Positions 51,279 to 62,109 are shown, counted from the first letter of the stretch. The stretch is DNA of 64,000 nucleotides from Roseovarius sp. EL26 (GCF_900327775.1 NZ_OUMZ01000007.1:1723606-1787605); one strand, 5' to 3'. Made by a program: numbers and translations. Notes: generated by a model not told the origin, from the sequence alone.

Positions 51279-52325
51279 TTAGTCGTCAGTCTGGGCTTGC
51301 AGCAACGCATCAAAGGCGCCGCTCTGCGCTGTTATATACGCATCTTCGTCCAAAGATACATCCCTGCTGATAAAGAACACAGCAAGTTTATGTGTCTCAG
51401 CCAGCTTTAACCCGGCCTCTGCACCCAGTACCAACATTGCCGTGGCCCAGGCATCCGCCAGCATGGCATTGTCTGCGATCACCGTGACCGAAGTTGTGAC
51501 ATGGGTGATCGGTCGCCCGGTGGTCGGGTCGATAATGTGGGAATAGCGCTGGCCATCGTGTTCAAAGAAGTTGCGATAATCCCCCGAAGTCGCCAGTGCT
51601 TGCCCACTGAGCGGCACAACCACCTGCACGCTCTGCGCCCCCAGCTGTGGTTTCTCGACCCCGATCCGCCACGGCGCACCATTGGGGTTCAAACCTGCTG
51701 TCACCAGATCGCCGCCGATCTCAACCATGTAGTTTTCAATCTCATGGTCGCGCAATGCCCCTGCCACGGCATCAATCCCATACCCCTTGGCAATCGCCCC
51801 CAAATTCAAACTCACATTAGGATCAAGCTTGGTCAATGTTTGAGATTCAGAGTCCGACACCAACAAATGCTCTTGCCCGACCCGCAGCCAAGCTTGAGTT
51901 ATCTCCTCCTCCGACGGCACAGGATCTGTCGGTTTTCGCGGCCCAAACCCCCACAGTGAAATCAGTGGGTCCAGCGTGACATCAAAACGTCCAGTGCTTT
52001 GCTCATGCACCGTATTGGCAACCTCCATCAGGGAGGCAAGCTCAGCAGATAGCTCAATAGGTGCAGTCGATCTGGAGGCAGAAAACCGGGATACCTCTGA
52101 TGTAGGGTCCCAGTTCGACATGGTGGCATTCACTTGGCTCAACATGCCGACCACTGCGCCGGCAATCCTATCTTCATCCAACCCATCCCCAATAGCGGTG
52201 ATGTTATAGGTCGTGCCCATCGTCTCGCCCGTCAGGCGCAAGACCTCGGGTTCATCCTCTCCCCAGCAAGCTGTGAGGAACAACAGTGCCATCATTGATG
52301 CCCGACGCAGCATGACCGCCCTCAT
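51279..52325 (-). CDS. apbE: FAD:protein FMN transferase ApbE (lipoprotein)
   Basis: Attaches FMN covalently to threonines in NqrB and NqrC. The 348-residue protein starts at 52325 with signal peptide and lipobox (MMALLFLTACWG), then LTGETMGTTYNI, LNLGAIAKGYGIDAVA and GDYRNFFEHDGQRYSHIIDP (FAD/metal site), ALADAWATA. Its ATG overlaps the stop of the 62-residue membrane protein (ATGA). Periplasmic, inner-membrane anchored. It serves the nqr operon 1 kb away. Confidence 0.94.
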   Translation of the reverse strand: MRAVMLRRASMMALLFLTACWGEDEPEVLRLTGETMGTTYNITAIGDGLDEDRIAGAVVGMLSQVNATMSNWDPTSEVSRFSASRSTAPIELSAELASLMEVANTVHEQSTGRFDVTLDPLISLWGFGPRKPTDPVPSEEEITQAWLRVGQEHLLVSDSESQTLTKLDPNVSLNLGAIAKGYGIDAVAGALRDHEIENYMVEIGGDLVTAGLNPNGAPWRIGVEKPQLGAQSVQVVVPLSGQALATSGDYRNFFEHDGQRYSHIIDPTTGRPITHVTTSVTVIADNAMLADAWATAMLVLGAEAGLKLAETHKLAVFFISRDVSLDEDAYITAQSGAFDALLQAQTDD

Positions 52326-52510
52326 GCCTTGAGCGGCACAAAGGCCAAAGTACAAAGCCCTGAAATCGCCAGAATGCCAAAAACCCAGGCGCGTGCTTTC
52401 CACCCCTCACCCTGTTCTTTCCACGCTTTGCGAAAACGGTGACCGCTTAGCGCGACAATCACCACCAAAATGGTGCCTATCACAGGGGTCAGATAGAGGT
52501 TTGACAGCAT
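52322..52510 (-). CDS. Small two-helix membrane protein upstream of apbE
   Basis: The 62-residue product starts at 52510 after AAAGGACGTTATC, a better site than the in-frame upstream codons. Two membrane helices (YLTPVIGTILVVIVAL and WVFGILAISGLCTLAF) flank a short basic loop (RFRKAWKEQGEGWKAR). Coupled to apbE by ATGA. Not assigned to a family; its linkage suggests a role in Na+-NQR assembly or stability. Confidence 0.65.
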   Translation of the reverse strand: MLSNLYLTPVIGTILVVIVALSGHRFRKAWKEQGEGWKARAWVFGILAISGLCTLAFVPLKA

Positions 52511-52627
52511 GATAACGTCCTTTGAAACGGCCCTAATGGACCAGTCTTTACATTTTACCCCTTTCGGGATCACAATCCCACGATAAGATAGAGAAAACAG
52601 ATCATAACCGACAGGAGACACCTAAAG

Positions 52628-53152
52628 ATGGCACCCAGCTCTTACCAAGCTCCATCCCGAGGCGACAAGGCCGATAAGAAGACGCACAGCCAATCGCTTG
52701 AGTCAAACTTATCAAACGCCCAAACCACGGTGGCCAAGCTGATCTCGGGCAAAGGGGATGCAATCTTCTCGGTCCGGGCCAATGACAATATCAGCCACGT
52801 GGTTCAGGTGCTCAGCGAAAAACACATCGGTGCGCTGGTGGTGACCGATCAAAACGGCGCGCTGCAGGGCATTATTTCCGAACGAGACATCGTCCGCCGC
52901 ATGGCCGAAACACCGGGCGAAACCCTACCGCAAGAGGTTGACGCGCTGATGACCAAAAATGTTGTCACCTGCTCGCCCGACGATTTGCTCTCTGATGTGC
53001 TCAAGAAAATGACCGAAGGCAAATTCCGCCACATGCCGGTAATCAAGAACGACCGCCTGTGCGGCATGATCACCATCGGCGATGTCGTCAACTTCCGCCT
53101 GAAAGAGGTCGAATACGAAGCCCTGCGCATGCGGCAGATGATTGTGGGCTAG
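52628..53152 (+). CDS. CBS-domain pair protein
   Basis: The 174-residue protein has two CBS domains (about 35-95: VVQVLSEKHIGALVVTDQNG and GIISERDIVRRMA; about 105-165: VDALMTKNVVTCSPDDLLSD and RHMPVIKNDRLCGMITIGDV). Such stand-alone proteins sense adenine nucleotides and may tune a partner enzyme. It lies between nqrF and the apbE unit on the opposite strand and shares a bidirectional terminator with nqrF. Confidence 0.88.
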   Translation: MAPSSYQAPSRGDKADKKTHSQSLESNLSNAQTTVAKLISGKGDAIFSVRANDNISHVVQVLSEKHIGALVVTDQNGALQGIISERDIVRRMAETPGETLPQEVDALMTKNVVTCSPDDLLSDVLKKMTEGKFRHMPVIKNDRLCGMITIGDVVNFRLKEVEYEALRMRQMIVG

Positions 53153-53175
53153 CGCCGCGCAGCACTATCGCAACG

Positions 53176-53208
53176 AAAAACACCGGCCTTTTGAGCCGGT
53201 GTTTTTTA
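53176..53208. terminator. Bidirectional terminator between the CBS gene and nqrF
   Basis: AACACCGGC (53179-53187), 7-base loop, GCCGGTGTT (53195-53203), with a T-run on the plus side and As at 53176-53180 giving Ts on the minus side. It can end both converging transcripts. Confidence 0.9.
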
Positions 53209-53227
53209 TTCGTAATGATTGATCCGC

Positions 53228-54451
53228 TTATCCGCCGAAATCATCCAGCATGATGTCTTCGCGATCAACACCCATATCCACCAGCATGTTGATCACCGAT
53301 TGGTTCATGATCGGTGGGCCACACATGTAGAATTCGCAATCCTCAGGGGCCGGATGGTTCTTGAGGTATTCCTCGAACAGAACGTTATGGATGAAGCCTG
53401 TGTAGCCATCCCAATCATCATCCGGTTGCGGATCACTCAGCGCGACGTGCCAGTCGAAATTGTCGAACTCTGCAGCCAGCGTGTCGAAGTCTTCGACAAA
53501 GAACATCTCTTTCTTCGAACGAGCCCCATACCAGAAGCTGATCTTGCGATCACGGTTCTGCAGGCGCTTGAGTTGGTCAAAGATATGGCTGCGCATCGGG
53601 GCCATGCCTGCACCACCACCGATGAAGACCATTTCCTTTTGGGTATCGCGGGCAAAAAACTCACCAAATGGCCCAGATATCGTGACCTTATCACCGGGCT
53701 TGAGGTTGAAGATATACGATGACATCTGACCGGCAGGGATCCCTTCGGAACCCGGAGGCGGCGAGGCCACCCGCACGTTCAGCATGATCATGCCACGCTC
53801 ATCAGGATAGTTGGCCATCGAATAGGCACGCTCGATGGGCTCGCTCACCACTGACTTATACTGCCACAGGTTAAACTTGTCCCAGTCTTCGCGATACTCT
53901 TCTTCAACATCGAAATCGGTATAGGCCAACTGGTGCACCGGCGCTTCGATCTGAATGTAGCCCCCAGCGCGGAAATTCACATCTTCGCCTTCGGGCAAGT
54001 CCAGTGTCAGCGCCTTGATAAAGGTCGCAACGTTCTCGTTTGAGCGAACGGTGCATTCCCATTTCTTAACGCCAAAGACCTCTTCCGGAACTTCAACGTT
54101 CATGTCCTGCTTGACCGCAACCTGACACGACAGACGGTCACCGCAGGATGCCTCGCGTTTTGTGATGTGGCTTTCTTCTGTCGGCAGGATTGACCCGCCA
54201 CCGGAATGCACCTTCACACGACACTGCGCGCAAGTACCACCGCCACCACAGGCCGACGGCACGAACAGCTTTTCCGCCGCCAGCGTTTGCAGCAGCTTGC
54301 CACCAGCGGGGACCGAGATGGTTTTCTCGCCGTTGATCGTGATGTTCACATTGCCAGTCGACACCAGCTTGGACCGGGCCGCCAGAATGATCGCGACCAG
54401 CGCTACAACGATCAGGGTAAAGAGGATAACACCAAGTGAAAACGTTTCCAT
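53228..54451 (-). CDS. nqrF: Na+-NQR subunit F (NADH input)
   Basis: The 407-residue NADH dehydrogenase module. An N-terminal helix is followed by a 2Fe-2S ferredoxin domain with Cys68, Cys74, Cys77 and Cys109 ([16 protein letters not shown]), then an FAD domain ([11 protein letters not shown]) and an NADH domain ([18 protein letters not shown]) ending DIMLDDFGG. Electrons pass from NADH through FAD and 2Fe-2S to the FMN of NqrC. Last gene of nqrABCDEF. Confidence 0.97.
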   Translation of the reverse strand: METFSLGVILFTLIVVALVAIILAARSKLVSTGNVNITINGEKTISVPAGGKLLQTLAAEKLFVPSACGGGGTCAQCRVKVHSGGGSILPTEESHITKREASCGDRLSCQVAVKQDMNVEVPEEVFGVKKWECTVRSNENVATFIKALTLDLPEGEDVNFRAGGYIQIEAPVHQLAYTDFDVEEEYREDWDKFNLWQYKSVVSEPIERAYSMANYPDERGMIMLNVRVASPPPGSEGIPAGQMSSYIFNLKPGDKVTISGPFGEFFARDTQKEMVFIGGGAGMAPMRSHIFDQLKRLQNRDRKISFWYGARSKKEMFFVEDFDTLAAEFDNFDWHVALSDPQPDDDWDGYTGFIHNVLFEEYLKNHPAPEDCEFYMCGPPIMNQSVINMLVDMGVDREDIMLDDFGG

Positions 54452-54465
54452 AACTCAGCTCCTCC

Positions 54466-55073
54466 TTACAATTTCACGCCAGAGAAGGACATGAAGGCCA
54501 AGGCCATCAATCCCGCTGTGATAAAGGTAATACCAAGGCCCTGCAGGCCATCCGGCACATCCGAATACTTCAGCTTCTCGCGTACACCGGCCATCGCAGT
54601 GATTGCCAGCGCCCAACCAAACCCTGACGACAGGCCGTAAGTGGTCGCTTCGGCAAAGTTGTAATCGCGCTCCACCATGAACAGTGAACCACCAAGAATG
54701 GCACAGTTCACCGTAATCAACGGCAAGAAGATCCCCAGCGCGTTGTAAAGCGGTGGGAAGTACTTATCCAAGATCATCTCAAGGATCTGCACCATCGCCG
54801 CGATCACACCGATGTAGGAAATCAGGCCCAGGAAGGTCAGATCAACATCAGGGAACCCGGCCCAGGCCAAAGCACCGGGCTTTAGCAGATAGGTCAGCAA
54901 CAGGTTATTGGTCGGCACTGTGATGGCCTGCACCACCATCACAGAAATACCCAATCCCAAAGCGGTCGAGATTTTCTTGGAAACCGCGATGAACGTACAC
55001 ATCCCAAGGAAAAAGCTCAGCGCCAGATTTTCAACAAAGACGGCCTTTACGGCCAGTGAAAGAAGACCTTCCA

Positions 55074-55074
<1 letters not shown>
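54466..55074 (-). CDS. nqrE: Na+-NQR subunit E
   Basis: A 202-residue membrane subunit with six helices. [19 protein letters not shown] holds the conserved Cys that with NqrD coordinates the intramembrane iron centre. FSGVKL closes the protein. It starts on the last base of the nqrD stop. Confidence 0.96.
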
Positions 55075-55726
<652 letters not shown>

Positions 55727-55727
<1 letters not shown>

Positions 55728-56530
55728 CAGATCTCTCCTGCTTGCAGTTTGGTCAAGAACTTGGCGTAGCCTTCGTCACCCATCCAGAACTTAACGAGGT
55801 TATCAACACCAACACTGGTCAGTGTCGCCCCCGCCAGTGCGTCGATATGGTGATCAGCGCCTGCCGCGGTCTGTGATTTAGCTACTGTGATTTGCAAATC
55901 ACCGGCATCATCGTGCAGTTTCTTACCGCTCCACAATGACTTCCAGCGTGGGTTGTCCACTTCGGCCCCAAGGCCCGGTGTTTCACCATGCTGATAAAAC
56001 TGCAGACCAAAGATGTCGTTGCCGTTTTCCTCAACTGCAATGAAACCATAAAGCGTCGACCACAAACCATAACCGTGCACCGGCAAGATCACCTTGTCCA
56101 AAGCACCGGCTTCATCTTTCAGCAGGTAGATCACACGGTAATGGGATTTGCGGCCGATGCCCGCCGGATCATCGGCAAGAGCGCTGCTTAGGTCAACGTC
56201 ACTGGCAGCGGCCAGATCGTCAAAGCTGGTTGCGTCGAACTTGTCAGTGAATTCACCGGTTTCAAGTTCCAGCACTTGTGGCTCAAACGCGGCGAAAGCT
56301 TCACCCACATCGATACCATCTTCATAGACACCCGCCACCTGCAGAATGTTGACCTGCTTATCGCGCAGTTTGTTGGCTTCCTGAACCGGGCGCAAAGACA
56401 CCGCCGCAAGGCTCACCACCATCGAGGCAAACAGGCACAAAGTCACTGCTACGATAATGGTCTTACCAACCGAGTCCGGTGAAGCCGCAAGGAAACGGGC
56501 GATTGGCCCCTGATTTTGTTGATCAGACAT
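55727..56530 (-). CDS. nqrC: Na+-NQR subunit C (covalent FMN)
   Basis: A 267-residue subunit with one N-terminal helix and a periplasmic flavin domain. [15 protein letters not shown] near the end holds Thr236 in the [SA]GAT motif to which ApbE attaches FMN through phosphate. [20 protein letters not shown] and [13 protein letters not shown] are family stretches. Overlaps nqrB by 8 bases. Confidence 0.95.
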
Positions 56531-57731
56531 GGCGGCGCGCCCTCCGTTTTATATTAGCCTGGACGACGAAGTAGTCGATCAGCGGCGCAAAGACGTTCCC
56601 GAACAAGATCGCCAGCATCATCCCTTCTGGGAAAGCCGGGTTGATCACGCGGATAAGCACAACCATGACACCGATCAGCGCACCATAAATGTAACGCCCC
56701 AAGTTGGTGTGGCTGGCAGACACAGGCTCGGTCACCATGAAGACCATACCAAAGGCATAACCGCCGACAACGATGTGCCAGTAGAACGGCATCGCAAACA
56801 TCGGATTGGTGTCAGATCCGATCAGGTTCAGCAACAAGCTGAAACCTATGGTTCCCGCTAAACAACCAAGGATCAGGCGATAGTTGGCGATCCGCGTGGT
56901 CAGCAAGAAGGCTAGGCCAATCAAGCAGGCCAGTGTCGAGGTCTCACCAAAGCTGCCCTGAATGGTGCCGAAGAACGAATTCCACCATGTGACGCCATTC
57001 GCGGCCAGTTGTTGATAACCCTCTGATGCCGATACAGACAGCGCAGTCGCGCCTGAAAACCCGTCAACCGGTGTCCATATTGAATCGCCGGACATGTTGG
57101 CCGGATAAGCAAAATACAGGAAGGCCCGCCCTACAAGTGCAGGGTTGAGAAAGTTCTTGCCGGTGCCGCCAAAGACCTCTTTGCCAATCACAACACCAAA
57201 GGAAATACCAAGCGCAACCTGCCACAAGGGCGCAGTCGCAGGCATGATCAGCGTGTAAAGCATGGATGTCACAAGGAAACCTTCGTTCACCTCATGCCCA
57301 CGGATGGTGGCAAACAGCACTTCCCAAATACCACCAACAATCAATGTCGTCAGGTAAATAGGCAGGAAATACAAAAAACCGTGTGAGAAGTTAGCGAACC
57401 AGCTGCTGGGATCTTGCGAGATGCCAAAGGCCTGCAAGATACCAATGCGCCATCCGGTTGCCGCGTCAGGGCCCAAGGCCGCAATGGCCGAGTTGGCCTG
57501 ATAGCCGGTGTTCCACATCCCGAATAGGATACAAGGAATAGTGGCGATCACGACATAAGTCATGATCCGTTTCATATCCACATAAGACCGCGCATGTGGC
57601 GCCGCCGTGGTTACGGTTTTAGGTGTATAGATGAAGCTTTCAACCATCTCATAGATGGGGAAATACTTCTCGTATTTGCCACCTTTGGTAAAGTTCGGCT
57701 CGATCCGGTCAAAGAAGCTGCGCAAACCCAT
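56523..57731 (-). CDS. nqrB: Na+-NQR subunit B (covalent FMN, quinone site)
   Basis: A 402-residue membrane subunit with about ten helices. VDGFSGATALSVS places Thr229 at the FMN attachment site, and GKEVFGGTGKNFLNPALVGRAFLYFAYP is the glycine-rich segment near the quinone and riboflavin sites. It contributes to the sodium path. The start is 3 bp after nqrA. Confidence 0.96.
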   Translation of the reverse strand: MGLRSFFDRIEPNFTKGGKYEKYFPIYEMVESFIYTPKTVTTAAPHARSYVDMKRIMTYVVIATIPCILFGMWNTGYQANSAIAALGPDAATGWRIGILQAFGISQDPSSWFANFSHGFLYFLPIYLTTLIVGGIWEVLFATIRGHEVNEGFLVTSMLYTLIMPATAPLWQVALGISFGVVIGKEVFGGTGKNFLNPALVGRAFLYFAYPANMSGDSIWTPVDGFSGATALSVSASEGYQQLAANGVTWWNSFFGTIQGSFGETSTLACLIGLAFLLTTRIANYRLILGCLAGTIGFSLLLNLIGSDTNPMFAMPFYWHIVVGGYAFGMVFMVTEPVSASHTNLGRYIYGALIGVMVVLIRVINPAFPEGMMLAILFGNVFAPLIDYFVVQANIKRRARRHV

Positions 57732-57734
57732 GCC

Positions 57735-59075
57735 TTAGCCCTCCTTCTCGATCTTGGAGAGACAATCGCGCAGCGCCATCCCATATTCATATTTCGCAGG
57801 GCAAGCAAAACCGACAAGCCCCAGATCCTCTTCGTCCAGCTCCAGCGCACCCAGCGCCTGTGCTGTATCCGTGTCCATCACCAAAAGCGCCCGCAGTAGC
57901 TGCGTCGGCAGGTAATCCTGCGGCATCAGCTCCTCAAACACGCCCGTCGGCACCATCGCACGACGACCGCCATTCAGGTTGCTGGTTAGCGCATAAAGCT
58001 TTTTGGAAAAGGCCGAGCCCAGAACCGGCTGCACCGAATACTTCGATGGCATCGGAAGGATCCAGCCCAATGTGATCTGATCCGCATCTTCGCGAATGAT
58101 CGTAACCTGACGCGCAAAACGGCCCAAATAGGCCTCTGGCCCAGATGCGGCACGACCGCTCAGGATTGATCCGGAAATCACCCGTGACGTGGCATCAGCA
58201 CCCTCACCCGCGGTCAGTTCCTCGGTTGATGCGCCCATGACGGTCCGCACCAGACGTGGATTGCTGGCCTCAGGGCCACAGATCGCCACAACAACGCTTG
58301 GGTCCAGATGACCGGTCTGCATCAGACGACCAATGGCAATCACATCCTGATATCCAATGGTCCAAACCTCCTCGTTTCCCTTGGGAGGCGCGAGAAAGTG
58401 AATATGCGTGCCAGCCAGACCAGCAGGATGCGGTCCTGAGAATGACGCGACTTCAACACCCGAAAGATCGCCACCGGGAACTGAGGCCCCAGCATCATGA
58501 CAGACATAAGTTGTCCCATCAGTCAGGTTTGAAATCGCCTTCACACCCGCCGCGAAGTCTTCAGAAGCCTCCGCAATGATCGGACCTGCATCCGGGGACA
58601 GTGGCTCGCTGTCCATCGCAGTCACGAAAATCGATGACGGAACAGACCCCGGCGCAGGCAGCTTGGAATAAGGCCGCGTGCGGAACGAGGTCCACAAACC
58701 AGCGGCACACAGTTTGGCGGTCACACCTTCGCGGCTGTCTGCATCGCCCACCTCAGCAAAGCTTACGCCCGTATCATCGGCATCGCCCACCTCGATCACA
58801 ACGCTTTGCAGCACCCGACGCGCGCCGCGGTTGATCGCAACCACCTTACCCGACATCGGGGCGACCATCATCGCCTCTTCTGCATCCTTGTGACAAAACA
58901 GCGGTGTTCCGCGTTTAACGTCGTCGCCTTCTTGCACCAACATCCGTGGCTTAAGGCCCAAATAATCCGCGCCCAAAACACCGACATGTCGGCACTCTGG
59001 ACCCGAATTAATATCCTGTGCAGGCGCGCCGGTAACCGGTAGCTCAAGCCCGCGTTTCAAAGTGAAAGTTTGCAT
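57735..59075 (-). CDS. nqrA: Na+-NQR subunit A (quinone-binding)
   Basis: A 446-residue soluble subunit related to RnfC. MQTFTLKRGLELPVTGAPAQDI is the expected N-terminus, MLVQEGDDVKRGTPLFCHKD is a biotinyl/lipoyl-like loop, and GKVVAINRGARRVLQSVVIEV is conserved. The ATG at 59075 is chosen over a TTG one codon earlier; the ribosome binding site is weak. First gene of the six-gene pump operon that couples NADH:quinone oxidation to Na+ export. Confidence 0.95.
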   Translation of the reverse strand: MQTFTLKRGLELPVTGAPAQDINSGPECRHVGVLGADYLGLKPRMLVQEGDDVKRGTPLFCHKDAEEAMMVAPMSGKVVAINRGARRVLQSVVIEVGDADDTGVSFAEVGDADSREGVTAKLCAAGLWTSFRTRPYSKLPAPGSVPSSIFVTAMDSEPLSPDAGPIIAEASEDFAAGVKAISNLTDGTTYVCHDAGASVPGGDLSGVEVASFSGPHPAGLAGTHIHFLAPPKGNEEVWTIGYQDVIAIGRLMQTGHLDPSVVVAICGPEASNPRLVRTVMGASTEELTAGEGADATSRVISGSILSGRAASGPEAYLGRFARQVTIIREDADQITLGWILPMPSKYSVQPVLGSAFSKKLYALTSNLNGGRRAMVPTGVFEELMPQDYLPTQLLRALLVMDTDTAQALGALELDEEDLGLVGFACPAKYEYGMALRDCLSKIEKEG

Positions 59076-59699
59076 CAATTCGCTACTGTTCCCTGCATCC
59101 GATTCCGCTTGTGCAGCCTCTTACCCAGATGACAGCAACAAAGCAAATAGCGACTGATAATATTCTATATCCGTCACACACCATTTCTGGCAGCCCTGTG
59201 ATGCCGCATGATCCGATTTGCTCGGCCTATCTGCATCACTATCCCTGTCAGTCTGCTCCAAAGGCAGTCCCTTATATACCAGTGATAGCCGTTTGTTATG
59301 ATTAATGAAAGACCCGACACCTCGCCAAAGTACAGTCTTTGGGCCAAAAACTCGTTTGATTTAGTGTTTTGACTGGATCGATCGGCATCATGGCGGTTGC
59401 GCATCCAGAACACCAACACAGATTGTTCGACTTAACTTCTCCCTAAATTCAGCACCATACATGTGATCAGTTAAACCTGAGCATCTGTCACTTATCCGTC
59501 ATCAACGCGTGTCATATCATGGTTCAATGACATTGAACCACACTACAAACCAATCTGGTTAGCTCCGCTATGTCTGAAAATCTGATCTTCAGTTACTTTT
59601 CCCTAACGTCTTGCTGACATGACGGAAGGTAGATCAGAAAACAGTTGCAGCCAGAAGTGGTTACATTATGTGGTCGATCAAACGAGTGTTGGTGTGCAT
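59076..59699. other. A+T-richer gap of about 620 bp upstream of nqrA
   Basis: No convincing gene. The nqrA promoter must lie in its left part. The only notable structure is the 21-bp palindrome at 59520-59540 listed separately. Runs such as TATATACC and TTATGATTAATG are A+T rich but were not matched confidently to promoter elements. Confidence 0.5.
59520..59540. promoter_or_regulatory. 21-bp perfect palindrome, possible operator
   Basis: Arms TGGTTCAATG and CATTGAACCA are exact reverse complements around a central A. Such a size is typical of a dimeric repressor site. It lies 180 bp upstream of the small membrane-protein gene and 445 bp from nqrA, so the regulated gene is unclear. Confidence 0.5.
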
Positions 59700-59972
59700 A
59701 TGGTTAGAAAAATCGCGATTTGGGTGACGGGCGTTTTTGCGGCATCCTCTTTGATAACCTTCATTATTGCGCTTACTGTTTTAGTCGCAATCGGAAAGAC
59801 TGGAAATGTCGTCGAGACGGCATACGCCAGCGGTCTAGCAAGCATTTGTGCAATCTATGTTCTGTACAGGTTGGCCCAGACTGAATTGAGGTCATTCGTA
59901 TCATGGCTGCCGATCTCGAACCTAATTCACACTGGACATACGGATACAGCACACGCGTCAATTCAAAAGTAA
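59700..59972 (+). CDS. Hypothetical two-helix membrane protein
   Basis: The 90-residue frame begins MVRKIAIWVTGVFAASSLITF and has two membrane helices (about 5-33 and 42-58), then a short polar tail. The start is uncertain: a longer frame from 59619 exists, and neither has a strong ribosome binding site. A+T-rich sequence; no family recognised. It converges with the exbD pair. Confidence 0.4.
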   Translation: MVRKIAIWVTGVFAASSLITFIIALTVLVAIGKTGNVVETAYASGLASICAIYVLYRLAQTELRSFVSWLPISNLIHTGHTDTAHASIQK

Positions 59973-60105
59973 ATCTCTAACCAAAGGATTCTGCTCTTGC
60001 GCTATATGGCACAGTAAAAAATACGCCTGAAATAACCGTTTCAAAAACCGCAAGATCACATGCCAGCAGGCCGCATCACTGGGCTGACATCATGAAGTCC
60101 CACGA

Positions 60106-60492
60106 TCACTCTATCCCTCTTTGCGTAACTATCATCACTCGGGTAGCGCCTTCTGCACGAAGTTCTTTTGCCAAGTTTACCAAAGTAATGGCGGACAACG
60201 CTTCATCCGGTACAACCCGCACCACATCGCGTTCATCCTGAGGGCGCGCGGCATAGAATGCCTGCGCCGAGGTGACGGTTTCACCCCGATATACAAGCCT
60301 GCCGTCTGAATGCACGACAAGCGTGTCAGGCGGCGCACGCCCTTCCAGATCAGATGTGCGCACAAGTTTGACATCTTTATCCAAAGGCTGGGACAGCGTG
60401 CCCGCGACCATGAAAAATACCAACATCAAAAAGACGATATTGATCAATGCAATTGTCGGCTCAATCCGCGTTCTTTGTCTTCGCTTGCGCAT
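60106..60492 (-). CDS. exbD: ExbD/TolR-family protein (second copy)
   Basis: A 128-residue protein with a basic start (MRKRRQRTRIEP), one membrane helix (TIALINIVFLMLVFFMVAGT) and a periplasmic domain. The usual membrane Asp of ExbD (D in LIDVVF) is Asn here (LINIVF), so this copy may not carry protons itself. It starts on the last base of the first copy's stop region (60492). Confidence 0.85.
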   Translation of the reverse strand: MRKRRQRTRIEPTIALINIVFLMLVFFMVAGTLSQPLDKDVKLVRTSDLEGRAPPDTLVVHSDGRLVYRGETVTSAQAFYAARPQDERDVVRVVPDEALSAITLVNLAKELRAEGATRVMIVTQRGIE

Positions 60493-60872
60493 TACGACCC
60501 CAACACGTTGATACGTAACCGGTCGATACCGCGCAAAACGACAAGAACGTCAGTTAACCTTTGTGCCGTCACATCGTCCTGCAAGCTAACGATCACTGGG
60601 ACGGTTTCAACATCAGGTGAAATCTCCGAAAATGTGCCAGGCAGCGCTTCCAAAGCTATATCCTGACCGTTCACGCGCAAAGTCTCTTCGCCCAGTTGAA
60701 GAAAGCTTTTTTTGACATCACTGCTCTTGCTACCGTCAGCGTTGGCGGTGGACAGCTCCACCTCGGCAAACTTGGAGAACGTCGAAGACAGCATGAAAAA
60801 CAAGAGCAAGAGGAAAATGACGTCGATCAACGACGTCATCGTCAACCGCCGACGCCGTGTTTGTTTACGCAT
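60492..60872 (-). CDS. exbD: ExbD/TolR-family protein (first copy)
   Basis: A 126-residue protein starting at 60872 (MRKQTRRRRLTMTSLIDVIF), with the proton-path Asp in SLIDVIFLLLLFFML and a periplasmic domain with ELSTANADGSKSS. Its start overlaps exbB by 8 bases. Together with ExbB it forms the proton-driven stator that energises TonB. Confidence 0.9.
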   Translation of the reverse strand: MRKQTRRRRLTMTSLIDVIFLLLLFFMLSSTFSKFAEVELSTANADGSKSSDVKKSFLQLGEETLRVNGQDIALEALPGTFSEISPDVETVPVIVSLQDDVTAQRLTDVLVVLRGIDRLRINVLGS

Positions 60873-61518
60873 GGGCAGGGTCCGCTGCGACTGTACTATT
60901 GGCATTATGCCCGCTCTGTGGGCGTAAAATCGATGCAATCGCTCGTTCTGCGGTCACTCGTTCGGCGTCCATTCGTCCTTCGAACCAGCTGAGGACCATC
61001 GCTGTAGGCATTGCCACCGCAAGACCCACAGCGGTGGTTAATAGCGCCACCCAGATTCCGCCTGCCAGAAGCGAAGGATCAACTTGCGATCCGGCCTCTT
61101 GCAAAGATTGAAATGCTTCGATCATGCCCAGAACCGTACCAAATAGACCTAAAAGAGGCGCAAGTTGCGCCACGCTGTCCAAGAGACGAAAGCCACTTTC
61201 CAGACGGGCAAAACGCACTTCGGCTTCGGCTTCTAGCCGTTTAAGGTCTTCCGGCCCTGCGGAAAAAGCCATTTCCATGACCGGCGCAAGATAGCTCGTG
61301 GATGCATTCAATGCGTGGGCCGCAGTGCTACGGTCACCTCTGTCCCAAGCGGCAACAGAATCCTTCAATGCCCGGTGCCGCCCCACGCCAGCAGTAGAAA
61401 ACTGCCATAACTTGTATAATATGGTTGCCAACGTAATGATCGAAACAAGAAGAAGGATCATGACCACCGGGCCGCCAAGATCGACCGTATAGCGCAGGCT
61501 TTCAATAATTTGGTTCAT
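60865..61518 (-). CDS. exbB: ExbB/TolQ/MotA-family protein
   Basis: A 217-residue protein with three helices: VVMILLLVSIITLATILYKLW near the start, and the conserved LAPLLGLFGTVLGMIEAFQ and GGIWVALLTTAVGLAVAMPT pair that lines the ExbD pore. It overlaps the periplasmic protein gene upstream (ATGA) and exbD downstream. Confidence 0.93.
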   Translation of the reverse strand: MNQIIESLRYTVDLGGPVVMILLLVSIITLATILYKLWQFSTAGVGRHRALKDSVAAWDRGDRSTAAHALNASTSYLAPVMEMAFSAGPEDLKRLEAEAEVRFARLESGFRLLDSVAQLAPLLGLFGTVLGMIEAFQSLQEAGSQVDPSLLAGGIWVALLTTAVGLAVAMPTAMVLSWFEGRMDAERVTAERAIASILRPQSGHNANSTVAADPAHA

Positions 61519-61949
61519 CCTATCACCTCAATCTTAGTACGTGTGCGCAAAACCAAACCGTCCTCGCATGCAGTGTCGGTCAATTGTGCCGCTTCACATG
61601 TATGTGCGCCATTGATCAGGACCTTGCTCAACCCTTCGCATGAAATACCCGAAACAGTAAATTGCCGCACCCGGGGTCGTTGAGCTGGCAAGGTGCCAAA
61701 ATCAAATAAAGTCAGGCGATCCACCTGCCCATCTTTGTCAAACAAAACGGTTTCATACACCGCTTTCTCGATCTGTACGGCATGACCATTCAGCACTAAG
61801 AAAGACAAAGTACAGCTTTCAGCCTTGGATTTAACTGCATTCAATTCAATCGAAACAGCCGCACTCAGTTCATTGGATTGTGCCACAGTTTCTGCGGTGA
61901 ACGTGAGGCTGGCAATGATCGCCCCGGCGACCAGTCGGATCATCTTCAT
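61515..61949 (-). CDS. Periplasmic cysteine-containing protein of the ton operon
   Basis: The start at 61949 follows AAGGAAGAAAA and gives a signal peptide (MKMIRLVAGAIIASLTFTAETVA). The 144-residue product has cysteines in ESCTLSFLVLNGHAVQIEKA, SGISCEGLSKVL, GAHTCEAA and TACEDGLVLR, likely two disulfides. Not recognised as a named family. Lying between tonB and exbB and coupled to exbB by ATGA, it is probably an accessory of this energy-transducing complex. Confidence 0.75.
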   Translation of the reverse strand: MKMIRLVAGAIIASLTFTAETVAQSNELSAAVSIELNAVKSKAESCTLSFLVLNGHAVQIEKAVYETVLFDKDGQVDRLTLFDFGTLPAQRPRVRQFTVSGISCEGLSKVLINGAHTCEAAQLTDTACEDGLVLRTRTKIEVIG

Positions 61950-62109
61950 TTTTCTTCCTTTTATGTCAAAGCAGCGTCTGCTCACTTGGAAAGTGTGTAT
62001 TCTAGTTTTCAAATTCGGTCTCATCACCAATCCCAGTCGGTATAACATGTCAATCTCGGCAGGCTGAGCTATTGAAACCGGTATTGTGAAATGTGCTGAC
62101 CAATTCATG

